The notes under the pieces were generated by a model. That model did no database searches. It was not told the DNA's origin and saw nothing but the letters and a program-made list of their open reading frames with translations. Of a DNA stretch of 64,000 nt, positions 13,507 through 22,944 are shown piece after piece. The translations under genes and the position numbers were made by a program. Where the stretch lies: the NCBI GenBank assembly GCA_020723325.1, contig DYJD01000004.1, positions 237,469-301,468 on the forward strand. Direction: 5' to 3'. The DNA is from Desulfosudis oleivorans. GTDB taxonomy: Bacteria > Desulfobacterota > Desulfobacteria > Desulfobacterales > SURF-7. Positions within the stretch are counted from its first letter, which is position 1. Each line of letters opens with the position of its first letter.

Positions 13507-16167
13507 CTGGACCGAATGCTCCCCGGCCAGCAGGTTTCGAATGGTAACCGCCAGGGTTCTTTGGTTGATGGGTTTCATGATCAAGGCGCCGGCCCCCAAA
13601 TCCAATGCTTTTTCTTCACTGACTTTTTCACTGAAGCCGGTGCAAAGAATCACCGGCAGATCCTGCCGGATGGCTCGAATATTCTGGATAAGCTGGTCGC
13701 CGGTCATATTGGGCATGGTGATATCCGATATCACAAGATCATATTCCTTGGGATTGAAGCGAATCGCTTCCAGGGCTTCGGCGCTGTTGGTACGCGCGGC
13801 AACGCGATAGCCCAAATCCTCCAGCATTTCCTTTTCCATTTCAACGATCATGGGCTCATCATCCACGATTAAAATGGATTCATTGCCGCCGGGCAGCTTT
13901 TCCTGGTCTCTGTCCGCCGAGTCCTCCGCCTCTTTTTCAATGGCCGTGAAATACAAGGTGAAACATGTGCCCCGGCCCGGCTCGCTGGTTACGGAAATTT
14001 TTCCGCCATGGGCTTTCACAATCCCGTGGACAACCGACAACCCCAGTCCCGTGCCCTTGCCCTCTGCTTTGGTGGTAAAAAAGGGATCATAGATTTTTTC
14101 CAGCACTTCCCTGCTCATGCCGATGCCGGTATCGCTGATCAAAAGGCGGATATAATGACCGGCAGGGATTTCCACCATATCCCCGGTGATGTCGCTTGCA
14201 ATATTGGTTTCTTCCAGAACCACATCCAGGATTCCGCCGTCTTCTTCCATGGCATGGTAGGCATTGGTCAACAAATTCATCAGAATTTGATGCAATTGGG
14301 TGGAATTTCCGAGAATGGGGCCGCAATTGGAATTGATTTGCGTATTAATCTGAATGGTCGACGGAATGGTGGCCCGGATCAACTTGCAGGCCTCCTTTAC
14401 AACCAATTGCAGGAGCATGGGCTTCATCTCATGCTCACTCCGCCGGCTAAAGGTCAGGATCTGTTGTACAAGCCCACCGGCCCGTTCCGCGGCGGCAAGC
14501 ACCTGCTGCAGATAATTCCTGGCCTTGCTGTCTTTGTCCATCTGGCGCATGGCCACTTCGGTATAGCCCACAATGGGATACAGGATATTGTTGAAATCAT
14601 GGGCAATGCCGCCGGCCAGGGCTCCGATGGCCTCCAGTCGCTGGGTCCGGACAAGCTGGCTTTCCATTTGTTTAGCCTCGGTCAAGTCCCGGATAAAGCA
14701 TAGAACCGCCGGCTTTTCCTCCCAAATCATTTGGATATTGGTCATCTGCAGCCATAAAAGCTCATGGCGGCTGTTCAGGGCGCGAAACAAGCAATATTTT
14801 TCTGTTTTTCCTCCCTGCAAACATTTTTCCCGGCAATCCAGCACCCGGTTGCGATCATCTGGATGAACAATTTCATCAAACGGAAGGGTTGTCAGAATTT
14901 CTTTTTCATAACCCAGAATTTTCAACGTACTTGGATTGGCAAAGCGGAAACAACCGTCTTGGAGCAGAAAAATTCCATCCTGGGCGTTTTCCACCAGCAA
15001 ACGGTATTTTTCCTCTGAACGTCCTAGTGTTTCCAGGGTTTCCCGGTGTTTTTCCATGTCTGTTTTCAATGCCTGGTTGGCCCGTTCCAGTTCCAAGGCA
15101 TTTTTTTCAAGCTTATCCAACATGTTGTCAAATTCCCGGGCCAACAAACCTATTTCGTCGTTACGTTCCAAAGACAGCCGGGCGGAAAGGTTGCCATTGT
15201 TGGCAATTCGTTTGGCATGGGCAATAAGCTTGATGATGGGTGAAAGCACCACGGAATCCGTCAACAACAACATAACCAGAATCATGCAGATCGCCGCCAC
15301 CAGCACCGAATACAGTACATAGCGGATGGTTTCAGCCCCCTTGGCGCTGATGTTCCGCGGAATAGCAGCGCGCACCAGCAGGCTGGGGGCATTACTGATA
15401 TCTGCCACGGCTTTATATACGTGCAGCCGATCCGCTTTGGTGCTGTCGATGAAATGCCGGGAAGGAGCCTGCAAATCCGGCAGAATCGCGCGCTCAAGGA
15501 CCGAAAGCCGCTCTGGTTGAATGGGAATCGCAGTAAAGTCTACTTGGACCTGTTCTCCCAGGGCTTGTATCATGGCTTCGTTCAATAACCTGCCCATGAT
15601 TACCGCCCCGCGGATGGGGCCTTCATGCTTGCTGGTCAGAATAGGACGGGAAGCAACCAACATCGGTCCCTGGGCTGTCATGAAAATACCCGAAACACGG
15701 ATCTTCGCAAGCGGTTGTTTTAAGAGCTTTTCAAACGCGATCAGTGGATGCCCCGGCGGGAACAAATCCCTTGGAATGCCTTCAATGGCCATTGTATTTC
15801 CGCTTGTAAAATCATAGCGCTCATCCCAGACCACTTTCCCGCTTGCATCACAAAAGCAAACCAGATTCAATTTATTGCTGGAAAAGACGTCCAATACCAG
15901 ATTGGCATCAATATAGTCTTGAGCAGCGGTTTCGATGAATTCATAGGTGTCATCCCAGGCGGCCCAATCATGGCAGGTTGAATCCAAATGCTCAATTTCG
16001 CTCTGTATGGAATGCAGGCAGCGGTCAAGATCCGTCAGCGCATCATTGCGCTCCAGGACCAGAAAACTCGGAAATACAATGAAGCGCTGGATTGCATAAT
16101 CCGCAAGACCGTAAAGGATAAAAGCCCCTATCACAATCAACAATATCTTCCGCTTCAGGGATTTCAA
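13504..16167 (-). CDS. CHASE4-PAS hybrid sensor histidine kinase with receiver domain (887 aa)
   Basis: Membrane sensor kinase. TM1 is at about 8-30, with a periplasmic CHASE4-like region at about 40-270 (HDWAAWDDTYEF is characteristic) and TM2 at about 283-305. HAMP follows (310-365), then PAS (385-500), a HisKA domain with His523 in GGIAHDFNN, an HATPase with DTGIGM and GTGLGL motifs (to about 740), and a C-terminal receiver with Asp815 (ISDITMP). It is convergent with the biosynthetic locus and is not evidently its regulator. A related CHASE4 kinase without receiver lies at 26831-28771, so the two flank the helicase/transport block. The signal sensed is unknown. Confidence 0.9.
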   Translation of the reverse strand: MKSLKRKILLIVIGAFILYGLADYAIQRFIVFPSFLVLERNDALTDLDRCLHSIQSEIEHLDSTCHDWAAWDDTYEFIETAAQDYIDANLVLDVFSSNKLNLVCFCDASGKVVWDERYDFTSGNTMAIEGIPRDLFPPGHPLIAFEKLLKQPLAKIRVSGIFMTAQGPMLVASRPILTSKHEGPIRGAVIMGRLLNEAMIQALGEQVQVDFTAIPIQPERLSVLERAILPDLQAPSRHFIDSTKADRLHVYKAVADISNAPSLLVRAAIPRNISAKGAETIRYVLYSVLVAAICMILVMLLLTDSVVLSPIIKLIAHAKRIANNGNLSARLSLERNDEIGLLAREFDNMLDKLEKNALELERANQALKTDMEKHRETLETLGRSEEKYRLLVENAQDGIFLLQDGCFRFANPSTLKILGYEKEILTTLPFDEIVHPDDRNRVLDCREKCLQGGKTEKYCLFRALNSRHELLWLQMTNIQMIWEEKPAVLCFIRDLTEAKQMESQLVRTQRLEAIGALAGGIAHDFNNILYPIVGYTEVAMRQMDKDSKARNYLQQVLAAAERAGGLVQQILTFSRRSEHEMKPMLLQLVVKEACKLIRATIPSTIQINTQINSNCGPILGNSTQLHQILMNLLTNAYHAMEEDGGILDVVLEETNIASDITGDMVEIPAGHYIRLLISDTGIGMSREVLEKIYDPFFTTKAEGKGTGLGLSVVHGIVKAHGGKISVTSEPGRGTCFTLYFTAIEKEAEDSADRDQEKLPGGNESILIVDDEPMIVEMEKEMLEDLGYRVAARTNSAEALEAIRFNPKEYDLVISDITMPNMTGDQLIQNIRAIRQDLPVILCTGFSEKVSEEKALDLGAGALIMKPINQRTLAVTIRNLLAGEHSVQ

Positions 16168-16253
16168 GTCTCACTCCTGTTGTTATAAAACATACGATAA
16201 CATAAACTATTTTTTATGCTTTCACAAATTAATCTTCAGGCCGGCAGTGCTGA

Positions 16254-16529
16254 AAAGGTGCTTTTTCCGATTATATCGTCACCGACTTTTTCACCTGCCA
16301 ATTGGTGTTCATCAAGGACAAAGGCAACGGCCCAGGCGAGCAGGTGGATGCGACACCCGTGGGCAAATTCGCGGGGCCATCATCCGTCCATATCGGCACC
16401 GGCGATTTTACAGGGGATGAGCTGGTTGTCACGGAAAAAGGGATCCCTTTTGGGGATCTGGATTCCGACTACGGCAATAAGGTAGTAAAAAAGAAACGCG
16501 TGGAGAATAACCAAACTGGGAATCCCTGA
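16254..16529 (+). pseudogene. Possible coding remnant of unknown family
   Basis: An open frame from just after a TGA at 16251 to a TGA stop encodes a peptide that reads like real protein in its middle (DYIVTDFFTCQLVFIKDKG, GKFAGPSSVHIGTGDFTGDEL) but lacks a proper start and ribosome site and ends in a low-complexity basic tail (KVVKKKRVENN). It may be a fragment of a decayed gene. I do not recognise the family. Confidence 0.3.
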
Positions 16530-16655
16530 AATATGCTGCATCTTTTTGCGGATGACATTCGTAGCTGATGGTCAAGGCAGATGACTATCAGATATCTCGG
16601 GATAACGGTGTCAATTATTCTGTGAGGTTGCAACTTGCTTATTCGATCAGCATTT

Positions 16656-16735
16656 TCGATCCCGATAGCGACCTCGACCCCGAGAGGTTGAATGGTAGAG
16701 ACAAAATCCAATCACTCGCAAATCGCAATACGCGT
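16656..16735. repeat. Dispersed repeat family C, copy 2 (half element)
   Basis: Begins with CGATCCCGATAGCGACC and continues GAGAGGTTGAATGGTAGAG... for about 45 bases. The segment 16682-16726 matches 29132-29176 closely, with only scattered mismatches. It is the right half of the family C element, next to degraded sequence. Confidence 0.72.
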
Positions 16736-16889
16736 TCCCGCAACACAAAAGGTGCGTGAACAAACAAAACCAGATCGCTGCAATTTTTTCAATTTTCCAT
16801 GACAGGACAATTCCCGGTCACGAATATACGAATGCTGTCCTGAAGTTGAATGTTCGAATAGTGGGCATTAAAATACCTCATATTAGTTG

Positions 16890-19607
16890 TCAGAATCCGG
16901 GCAGTTTGAATGTCATGGTGATCTCGCCGGTTTCCCGGTTCAGGCGGATCATCTTGCCCTCACCCTCCGGTGCTGTGATTTTTTGACCGGTGGCCATCTC
17001 CATCAAACCGGTGATGAATTGCAGGCCGGAATTGAGCACGGCTTCCACTCTTTCAGGGGGCTGGGAAGCCAAAACGGCTGCACCGCTCAGCATTGCCCGG
17101 TTTTCCGGCGACTGATTTTCCGCAAAGGATTCCGCCTGACCGGCCGGCTCCGGATCGGTTTCTTCGGCATCGTAGACCACCGGTTGGTCCTCGGCTGACA
17201 GCGCCTTGGGGTTCATGAAATGGGGGGTGTCTTCCGGAATTTCTTCCTGCATGCGGGCCTCCATCACCGGCAGTTCCGGGTCCTCGCCCATCATTTCCCG
17301 CAGGCGGTTGAGCAGCTCGGTGCGTTTCTCCCTGGAAAACTCCACCATGTCCGTGCCGCCGTCAAACACGCCTTCAAAAAGATCGGTTTTCAACTGCAGG
17401 CCGGCCATGATTTTTTCCTCAATGCTGAACTTGGCGATGAGGTTGACCACATTGACGCAGCGACTCTTCTGACCGATGCGGTTGACCCGGCCCACCCGCT
17501 GGTTCAGGCGCGAGGGATTCCAGGGCAGTTCGAAATTGATCACACAATCGGCGGCCTGGAGGTTCAGACCGGTGCCGCCGGCATCGGTGGAGAGAAACAC
17601 CTTGCATTCCGGATTGGTGCTGAACTCGTCGATGAGGGCCTGGCGTTTGTTGACCGGAATTTTACCGGTGAGTTCCACGAATTTGATGCCGGCCAGGGAA
17701 AGCTGTTTGGCGATCAGGAAGGTCATGGAAGTCCATTCGCTGAAGATCACCACCTTGCGGTTATTCTGGATGACCAGTTCGTCCAGAATGCCGGTGAGTT
17801 CTTTGAGTTTGGGCGAGATGTTGGTCTGGCGATCGATGAGGTAGGTAGAATCGCAGACCCGGCGCATGCAGAGCAACAGTTCCTGGATGCGCTTGATGTC
17901 TATGGGGGTCAGAAATTTTTTGTTCAACAGGGGCATCAAGTGCCGGGCAAAGCCGGCGTGCATCTCCGCCTGCTCAATGGACAGGTCGATATAGTAATTG
18001 TTTTCCACCTGGTCCGGCAAGTCGTCCAGGACTTCCTCCTTGCGCCGGCGCAAGACCAGGGGTTTCAGTTTTTCATGCAGCTTGTCCAGGTGGCGGTAGC
18101 CCATGATGCGGCCTTTTTTTTCCCGGCTCAGCATGAAATGATCCGCGGCAAAGCTCCATAAAGGCGCCAGGAGGTGCGGGTCCAGGAACTGGACAATGGA
18201 ATAGACATCTTCCAGCTTGTTCTCCAGGGGGGTGCCGGTCAAGACCAGGGCGTGTTTGCGGGGAATGCGCTTGACGGCTTCGGCGGTCTTGGTCTCGAAG
18301 TTCTTGATGCGCTGGGCCTCGTCCAGAATCACCAGATCCGGCTTGCCGCGGCTGATGATGGTGGTGTCGCGCATGACCGCCTCGTAATTGGTGATCTTGA
18401 AATAATGGGGGTCGGTCTCGTAAATGCGCCGCCGCTGGACAGCGGAGCCGGCCACGATCACGGCCTTTTCATCGGTAAAGCGTTCGATTTCCCGCTTCCA
18501 TTGCTCCTTGAGGGAAGCCAGGGTCACCACCAGCACGCGCTCAAAATGAAACAAGTGTTTTTTCAGAATGGCAAGGACAATGGCTTGCAATGTTTTCCCG
18601 AGACCCATTTCATCGCCGATCAGGGCCGCGGGCTTGTATAGACAGAATTGAACGCCGGCCTCCTGGTAGGGATACAGTCTGGTTTTCAGCATGTCCATGG
18701 CCGGGAGGTTTTCTGCGGGCAGGGCCGCCAGTTCGCGGCGCATGAGATGTTCCTCCAGTTGCCGGCGGACCGGCTCCTGAATGCGCAGCAGTTTATGGCC
18801 GGCGGTCTTTTCCATGAATTTCAGAAAATCCGCCAATTCCGCCTTGGCGTAAAAACCTTCCCCATCGAAAAATTCCCGCAGCATTGGTTGGATCGGCCCG
18901 AGCTTGTCTGGCGCATGTTCATGAAAAAGCCGCGGCAACCTTTTTCCGGAATCCCAATACACATCCACAAAGGGGAAACGCTCGGCCTGAATGCGCTTCT
19001 TGAAATTTTTCTTGCCTTGCAACTCCGTGCACAAAGCCAGCATATGTTTACAGGTGCCGAGGCGGTTGGTGGCGAAATCCGGGCAGGAGCAATGCCCCAG
19101 GCCCTTTTCGGGATCATGGAGGGTCACCACATACTGCCGGGCTTTGGGGGTTTCCACCAGGTGCTCGCCCTTGTACATGTCGCCCACGACAAAATTGAAT
19201 TTTTCCTGCCGGGCTTTTTTCCGGCGGTCCTCCAGGGCCTGGGCGCGGATTTCTTCGTGGGTCAGAAAACGTTCATCGGGTTTTATGGGACCGCCGGCCA
19301 CGGCTGCTTTCAGGCCCTTCCAGCCCTGCAGGCGGTCGCGTACATCCAGAAGCACGGCCACGGTGTGCTTGCAGCCGTCATTGGGATAGGGGCAGTCGCA
19401 TTTGGTTTCAACCCCGGCTTTGGAAAGCTTGATCCAGGTGGTATAATCCCCATAATTGCCGTCCACTTCATAGGAAAAAGCGCCTTGTTCCGGATCCGCT
19501 TCCTTGCACAGGAAGCCGCCATGGTTGTACAGGCGCTGGCCGCGCTGATAGATCACTTCCGAGTCGGCGATTTGTTTGCGGATATAATCGGGGGTCAGTT
19601 CAAACAT
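16890..19607 (-). CDS. SWIM zinc finger / SNF2-family helicase (905 aa)
   Basis: Two SWIM-type zinc motifs precede the motor: Cys70, Cys72, Cys79, His81 and Cys173, Cys175, Cys186, His188. The SNF2 helicase core then starts near residue 310, with Walker A GDEMGLGKT (Lys338), the DEAQ box in LVILDEAQRIKN, LTGTPLENK, and the C-terminal helicase motifs DAGGTGLNLQ and RVNRIGQ. It is a DNA-dependent ATPase of the bacterial HepA/SNF2 type, presumed to remodel nucleoprotein complexes. Residues after about 760 are acidic and poorly conserved. It stands alone, with long flanking gaps, so the neighbourhood gives no clue to its target. The length is typical for the SWIM-SNF2 group. Confidence 0.92.
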   Translation of the reverse strand: MFELTPDYIRKQIADSEVIYQRGQRLYNHGGFLCKEADPEQGAFSYEVDGNYGDYTTWIKLSKAGVETKCDCPYPNDGCKHTVAVLLDVRDRLQGWKGLKAAVAGGPIKPDERFLTHEEIRAQALEDRRKKARQEKFNFVVGDMYKGEHLVETPKARQYVVTLHDPEKGLGHCSCPDFATNRLGTCKHMLALCTELQGKKNFKKRIQAERFPFVDVYWDSGKRLPRLFHEHAPDKLGPIQPMLREFFDGEGFYAKAELADFLKFMEKTAGHKLLRIQEPVRRQLEEHLMRRELAALPAENLPAMDMLKTRLYPYQEAGVQFCLYKPAALIGDEMGLGKTLQAIVLAILKKHLFHFERVLVVTLASLKEQWKREIERFTDEKAVIVAGSAVQRRRIYETDPHYFKITNYEAVMRDTTIISRGKPDLVILDEAQRIKNFETKTAEAVKRIPRKHALVLTGTPLENKLEDVYSIVQFLDPHLLAPLWSFAADHFMLSREKKGRIMGYRHLDKLHEKLKPLVLRRRKEEVLDDLPDQVENNYYIDLSIEQAEMHAGFARHLMPLLNKKFLTPIDIKRIQELLLCMRRVCDSTYLIDRQTNISPKLKELTGILDELVIQNNRKVVIFSEWTSMTFLIAKQLSLAGIKFVELTGKIPVNKRQALIDEFSTNPECKVFLSTDAGGTGLNLQAADCVINFELPWNPSRLNQRVGRVNRIGQKSRCVNVVNLIAKFSIEEKIMAGLQLKTDLFEGVFDGGTDMVEFSREKRTELLNRLREMMGEDPELPVMEARMQEEIPEDTPHFMNPKALSAEDQPVVYDAEETDPEPAGQAESFAENQSPENRAMLSGAAVLASQPPERVEAVLNSGLQFITGLMEMATGQKITAPEGEGKMIRLNRETGEITMTFKLPGF

Positions 19608-19653
19608 GGCGGTCTCCTGGTTGGGAATTCAAAATGTAAAATTTAATATTTCC

Positions 19654-19733
19654 GGCCTTGGTCATAGTTTCGGCCTTATCGCGGCTGGAAGCCGCTCCCA
19701 CAATGAAGGATGGCCGAAATGATGATCAAGGCC
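19654..19733. repeat. Family B hairpin repeat, left copy
   Basis: An 80-base element whose ends are inverted: GGCCTTGGTCAT at the left and ATGATCAAGGCC at the right. The middle holds a small CGGCTGGAAGCCG hairpin. It is about 80% identical by eye to 20618-20696. The two copies bracket the PA14 lipoprotein gene in the same orientation. Half or quarter copies are at 48963-48999 and 60183-60208. Confidence 0.82.
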
Positions 19734-19830
19734 AAAATTTCAGAGTCAAGCTGATTGAATTGGAATTTGATATTTCAATTGGGGGCTGTTTTCAACCTAA
19801 ATTTTTACAAGACCAGCGGAACCTGTGGAG

Positions 19831-19855
19831 TAGGGGCGAAAAATCTTTCGCCCCA
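19831..19855. repeat. Short palindrome GGGGCGAAA...TTTCGCCCC
   Basis: A perfect 9-base inverted repeat (GGGGCGAAA / TTTCGCCCC) with the spacer AATC, preceded by TA. It resembles the family A palindromes in layout (TAGGGGCG start) but has a different core. It lies downstream of the PA14 gene and might serve as its terminator. Confidence 0.55.
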
Positions 19856-19909
19856 ACATGCGCCTGATTAAAATGCGGTGATGGAGTAAAAGGTGTAAAA
19901 GGAGGTCTT

Positions 19910-20596
19910 TTAGATGTCATCGTGAGCCAGTGCTTCCGGCGGAACTGGAGTGAAGCGCCCGGAGCCCGGCGGCTGCCAGGACAGCACAAGGGTGGCGGTG
20001 CCTTTGCGTTGAAAATAATCCAGCCGGAGGGGGTACCAGCCGGGGTTTTGCACCTGGACAAAGACCGGGCCGGCCAGTTGGTCCGAGTGCTGGGTGGGAT
20101 CATCCAAAATTTTTTGGTTGTTGAGGAAGACCCGGACGCCGTCATTGGAAAGCACATGGAAAGCGTATTCACCGGCCTGATCCAGATGGATCCAGCCCAT
20201 GGCGCGCATGCCGATTTCCTGGCTGGCACCGCTGGTAAACACCGGGCCGTAGCCGAAATGCCGGTTCAGGTCCGTGATGGGCGCGCCCTTGGTTCCCCGC
20301 GGTTTGGCCGGATTGTATTCCGGCAAGGCGTCCAGGTGTCTGGCGCTGAAATCATTAAAATAAACAGCCGCGAGACCGGGTTTCAAGCTTTCCGGGTTTT
20401 GGGGTTGGGGGCAGGACGGCAGGGCGAAACGGGCCGGCGCGGCAGCCGCATCCGGCCCTGGGTTTCCAGTGCTTTCGGAAGGCAGTTTAAGGCCGCAAGC
20501 CGATGATAGCAAGAAGATGATTGCCAGGCAGCCGGCGGGTATTTGAAAGCATTTGTAAAAAGCGACGGAAAATCTACGGATGAAAAGTGATCTCAT
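19910..20596 (-). CDS. PA14-domain lipoprotein (228 aa)
   Basis: The lipoprotein signal peptide ends with LLSSAC (Cys34), followed by a Pro/Ala-rich linker. A PA14-like beta domain occupies about residues 82-220 (LAAVYFNDFS, GWIHLDQAGEYAFHVLSNDGVRV, WYPLRLDYFQ). PA14 domains bind glycans or glycosylated surfaces, so a carbohydrate-binding role at the cell envelope is likely. The start is set at 20596, which has GGAGG five bases upstream; a longer frame to 20686 would translate the family B repeat and is rejected. The gene is bracketed by two family B repeats and follows the outer-membrane protein gene by about 200 bases, so it may belong to the transport operon or be independent. Confidence 0.78.
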   Translation of the reverse strand: MRSLFIRRFSVAFYKCFQIPAGCLAIIFLLSSACGLKLPSESTGNPGPDAAAAPARFALPSCPQPQNPESLKPGLAAVYFNDFSARHLDALPEYNPAKPRGTKGAPITDLNRHFGYGPVFTSGASQEIGMRAMGWIHLDQAGEYAFHVLSNDGVRVFLNNQKILDDPTQHSDQLAGPVFVQVQNPGWYPLRLDYFQRKGTATLVLSWQPPGSGRFTPVPPEALAHDDI

Positions 20597-20617
20597 AATC
20601 GCCTCCACTATCAAATC

Positions 20618-20696
20618 GGCCTTGATCATGGTTTCGACCGCATCGCGGCTGGATGCCGCTCCCACGATGAAGATCGGCCGAAACAATGATCAAGGC
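20618..20696. repeat. Family B hairpin repeat, right copy
   Basis: Ends GGCCTTGATCAT and ATGATCAAGGC are inverted, with a central GCGGCTGGATGCCGC hairpin. Same orientation as the copy at 19654-19733. It sits directly upstream of the PA14 gene, so it is part of that gene's leader or of the operon's intergenic RNA. Confidence 0.82.
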
Positions 20697-20794
20697 TATC
20701 AAATTTCAGACAAACGCAGGTTGTCGCCACCGGCTTTTCATTTGGATTAATAAAGTATAATCCGGTCACTCTGCAAGTAAAAACAAGCCGCCTC

Positions 20795-22156
20795 CTACCA
20801 GGCATAGGTCACCCGGATTTCGATCTGGTCATTTTGGGAATAGCGCCCGAAAAGGGATTGCGGCGGGCCGTTCAGCCAAACGCCGGACAGCCCCGCTTTC
20901 CAGGCATCGCTGAAAATGTACTGGAGGCCGGGTCTGGTGAGAAAAGCGCCGTGTTCCGGATTGCAGGCCAGATTGAGGTTGGTTTCGATTTTCTGGTTCA
21001 GCCAGCCCACCCGTAAATTGGCCCATAAAATGGTTTCCAGGCGTCGGTCATATAAGGCCGGCGAATAGCTTAAGATCAGGGTTTGCTGAGCCTGCAGGGT
21101 CACAAGTCCGTCCTCAAAGAGGCGGTAGTCGGCGGCAATGCCATAGTCAAGGCTGTTGCTTTTATGTTCAATGGGGTTCAGGGGGGATGAAAGCAACCAG
21201 GGGGCCGAGGGGTACCCCCACAGCTCCTGCCGGATATTGAAGACCCGGTCAAAGATATAGCCGGCCTCGGCCCGCAAGCTGAAGTCGCCCAATACCGTGG
21301 CGGCGTCCGTTCCAATGACGGTGATCTGATGAAACCCGGGCACAAGCCCTGGATCAAGGTACAGTCGGCCCTGGGATTCGGATAACCGTATCTGCCTGGT
21401 TTTGAATACCGGCCGTGGATCAAAGCCGTGGAAACAACTGAGGGCCCAATCCACTTCACCCAGGCGTTGGAAGCGAAGACCCAGCGCGCCGTTGCCGAGT
21501 TCGCCCTCGGGTAAATCCGGTTCTGCCGCGCTGATTTCAGAAGCGGGCAGGGCTGTTTGAATGGTTTGGCTGGGAACCGGCGACCAGCGCTCATCGGGTT
21601 TCGGCAAGCGGTAGGGCACGAACCAGGGCACCCAAACCGCCTGATAGGACCAGTCCGCCCGGCCCAGGCTCACCGAAAGGGCGGGTACACCGATCTTGCG
21701 CTCCTCGGTGGGCCGCAGGATGAATTGGGTATAATCCCAGGGATTGAACAGATCGTTGACCGGATATTCATCCAGCCGGCCCCAGGCAAAACGCTGAATT
21801 CCGACCCGGAAATCCAGGGCTTGAAAGCTGCGCTCCACATAGCATTCCTTGAATTCCAGGAAAGGAGTATTGGATTGATAAACCTTATCAAAGCGTTTGA
21901 AGAGGGTATGATCCTTGCGGACATCCTGAACAGAGCCGTCCCATCCACCGGCAAGTATGGAATTCAGACGCCATTGAGACAACTCCCCGTTGAGCTTGAC
22001 CTCGGCATTCAGGCTGGGTGCTTCCTTGACCGTATCCTGTTCAAGGGCGTACGCGCCGAACATGGCCACCCTGCCGCTTGTGGAAAAATAATCCTCCGCC
22101 CGCCCCGGACCGGCAAGGACCAGCAAAGCCAAGACAGCGGCGATGATCAACCTCAT
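20795..22156 (-). CDS. Outer-membrane beta-barrel protein (453 aa)
   Basis: A cleavable signal peptide (MRLIIAAVLALLVLAGPGRA) is followed by a long series of alternating amphipathic strands and a C-terminal residue Trp (RVTYAW), typical of outer-membrane barrels. It resembles the DUF1302 / alginate-export-like porins that sit beside outer-membrane-lipoprotein-sorting proteins. Its ATG overlaps the stop of the sorting-protein gene (ATGA), so they are coupled. The Trp- and aromatic-rich segment at about 130-200 (GRLDEYPVNDLFNPWDYTQF) is a feature of this group. Probably the outer-membrane component of the ABC system encoded upstream; the substrate is unknown. Confidence 0.8.
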   Translation of the reverse strand: MRLIIAAVLALLVLAGPGRAEDYFSTSGRVAMFGAYALEQDTVKEAPSLNAEVKLNGELSQWRLNSILAGGWDGSVQDVRKDHTLFKRFDKVYQSNTPFLEFKECYVERSFQALDFRVGIQRFAWGRLDEYPVNDLFNPWDYTQFILRPTEERKIGVPALSVSLGRADWSYQAVWVPWFVPYRLPKPDERWSPVPSQTIQTALPASEISAAEPDLPEGELGNGALGLRFQRLGEVDWALSCFHGFDPRPVFKTRQIRLSESQGRLYLDPGLVPGFHQITVIGTDAATVLGDFSLRAEAGYIFDRVFNIRQELWGYPSAPWLLSSPLNPIEHKSNSLDYGIAADYRLFEDGLVTLQAQQTLILSYSPALYDRRLETILWANLRVGWLNQKIETNLNLACNPEHGAFLTRPGLQYIFSDAWKAGLSGVWLNGPPQSLFGRYSQNDQIEIRVTYAW

Positions 22157-22944
22157 TTTCCCGCCCTTTCCAATGATCTGTAAGTGAAGAGTTCCTCCTG
22201 GAAAGAGGTGTTGTATTGAATATTAATAATCGTCAAGTCGGTTTTATGGCCGGTCTTGCGATTCTCCATCATGGATTTAAAGGGGGTCGGAATTTCGTCG
22301 ATTATGCGGATGTCCGTGAATAGCCCCTGGCGATAGATCTCCTGACCCTGATAATATTCGATTTTAAGATGAATAAAGTGCTCCTTGGACACCCAGGCAA
22401 TGTAGCGGGAATATTTGCGGCGGATCTTGGGAGTGACTTCCACCACATGGCAGGCTTTCCCGGCGATCACATCCTCTCCCCGGATTTTAAAGGTGTAGTC
22501 ATCGAGGTTGGGGGGACCGCCGAAATCATCATAGGAAAAGTCCGAACCGAAAAAGGAATCATCCTGGGAATTGGTGGGGATGCGCCTGATACGGCGGAAT
22601 TCCGGGAAGTAGGCCCATAAATCCCGCTCGGTAAAGGAGCGGGCATGGACCAGGAAGCCCACGTTCTTAAGATCCGCCGGGGTGTCGAAGACCACCAGGA
22701 CCTTGAAGGCTTCTGAATCGAATTTCTGGCTGTATTCCACCAGGGTGCGGGTGCGGGTGGTGCCGCCTTTGTCAAACAGGACCATGCCCGCTTCGGTTTT
22801 GCGGTTCAGGGCTTTTGCGCGCAAGGCATGCACCTTCTCATATACTTCCCGTCCGGATATGGCCTGGGCGGAAGTGATGGGAATCAACATCAGGAGCAGT
22901 GCCGATATCCCTGAAATTGCGGTGCGGATTCCAAATCTATTCAT
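22153..22944 (-). CDS. Outer-membrane lipoprotein-sorting protein, LolA-like (263 aa)
   Basis: The signal peptide MNRFGIRTAISGISALLLMLIPITSAQA is followed by a LolA-superfamily domain of the larger outer-membrane-lipoprotein-sorting type. Motifs include TRTLVEYSQKFDSE, DLWAYFPEFRRIRRI, DDSFFGSDFSYDDF and YFQG-like strands. The DDSFFGSDFSYDD stretch is characteristic of the family. The start at 22944 overlaps the permease stop (22937) by eight bases; the longer frame to 23052 lies within the permease gene. It would carry a hydrophobic substrate delivered by the ABC permease to the outer membrane. It is distinct from the smaller LolA-like protein at 10742-11347. Confidence 0.85.
   Translation of the reverse strand: MNRFGIRTAISGISALLLMLIPITSAQAISGREVYEKVHALRAKALNRKTEAGMVLFDKGGTTRTRTLVEYSQKFDSEAFKVLVVFDTPADLKNVGFLVHARSFTERDLWAYFPEFRRIRRIPTNSQDDSFFGSDFSYDDFGGPPNLDDYTFKIRGEDVIAGKACHVVEVTPKIRRKYSRYIAWVSKEHFIHLKIEYYQGQEIYRQGLFTDIRIIDEIPTPFKSMMENRKTGHKTDLTIINIQYNTSFQEELFTYRSLERAGK

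Larger units (their letters stand above)
16168..16889. other. Intergenic stretch with no intact gene
   Basis: About 720 bases between two leftward genes. It holds a possible gene remnant (16254-16529) and a copy of a dispersed repeat (16656-16735). The remaining parts, 16530-16655 and 16736-16889, show no recognisable feature. The promoter of the CHASE4 kinase must lie near its left end, but no clear elements were seen. Confidence 0.6.
19608..19909. other. Intergenic stretch made mostly of repeats
   Basis: About 300 bases between the SNF2 gene and the PA14 lipoprotein gene. It holds a family B hairpin element (19654-19733) and a small palindrome GGGGCGAAAAATCTTTCGCCCC (19833-19854). No coding signal was seen. 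Confidence 0.7.

Noticed and set aside
20597..20686. N-terminal extension of the PA14 lipoprotein
   Set aside because: It would translate the family B repeat, and a better start with GGAGG lies at 20596 directly before a lipoprotein signal peptide.
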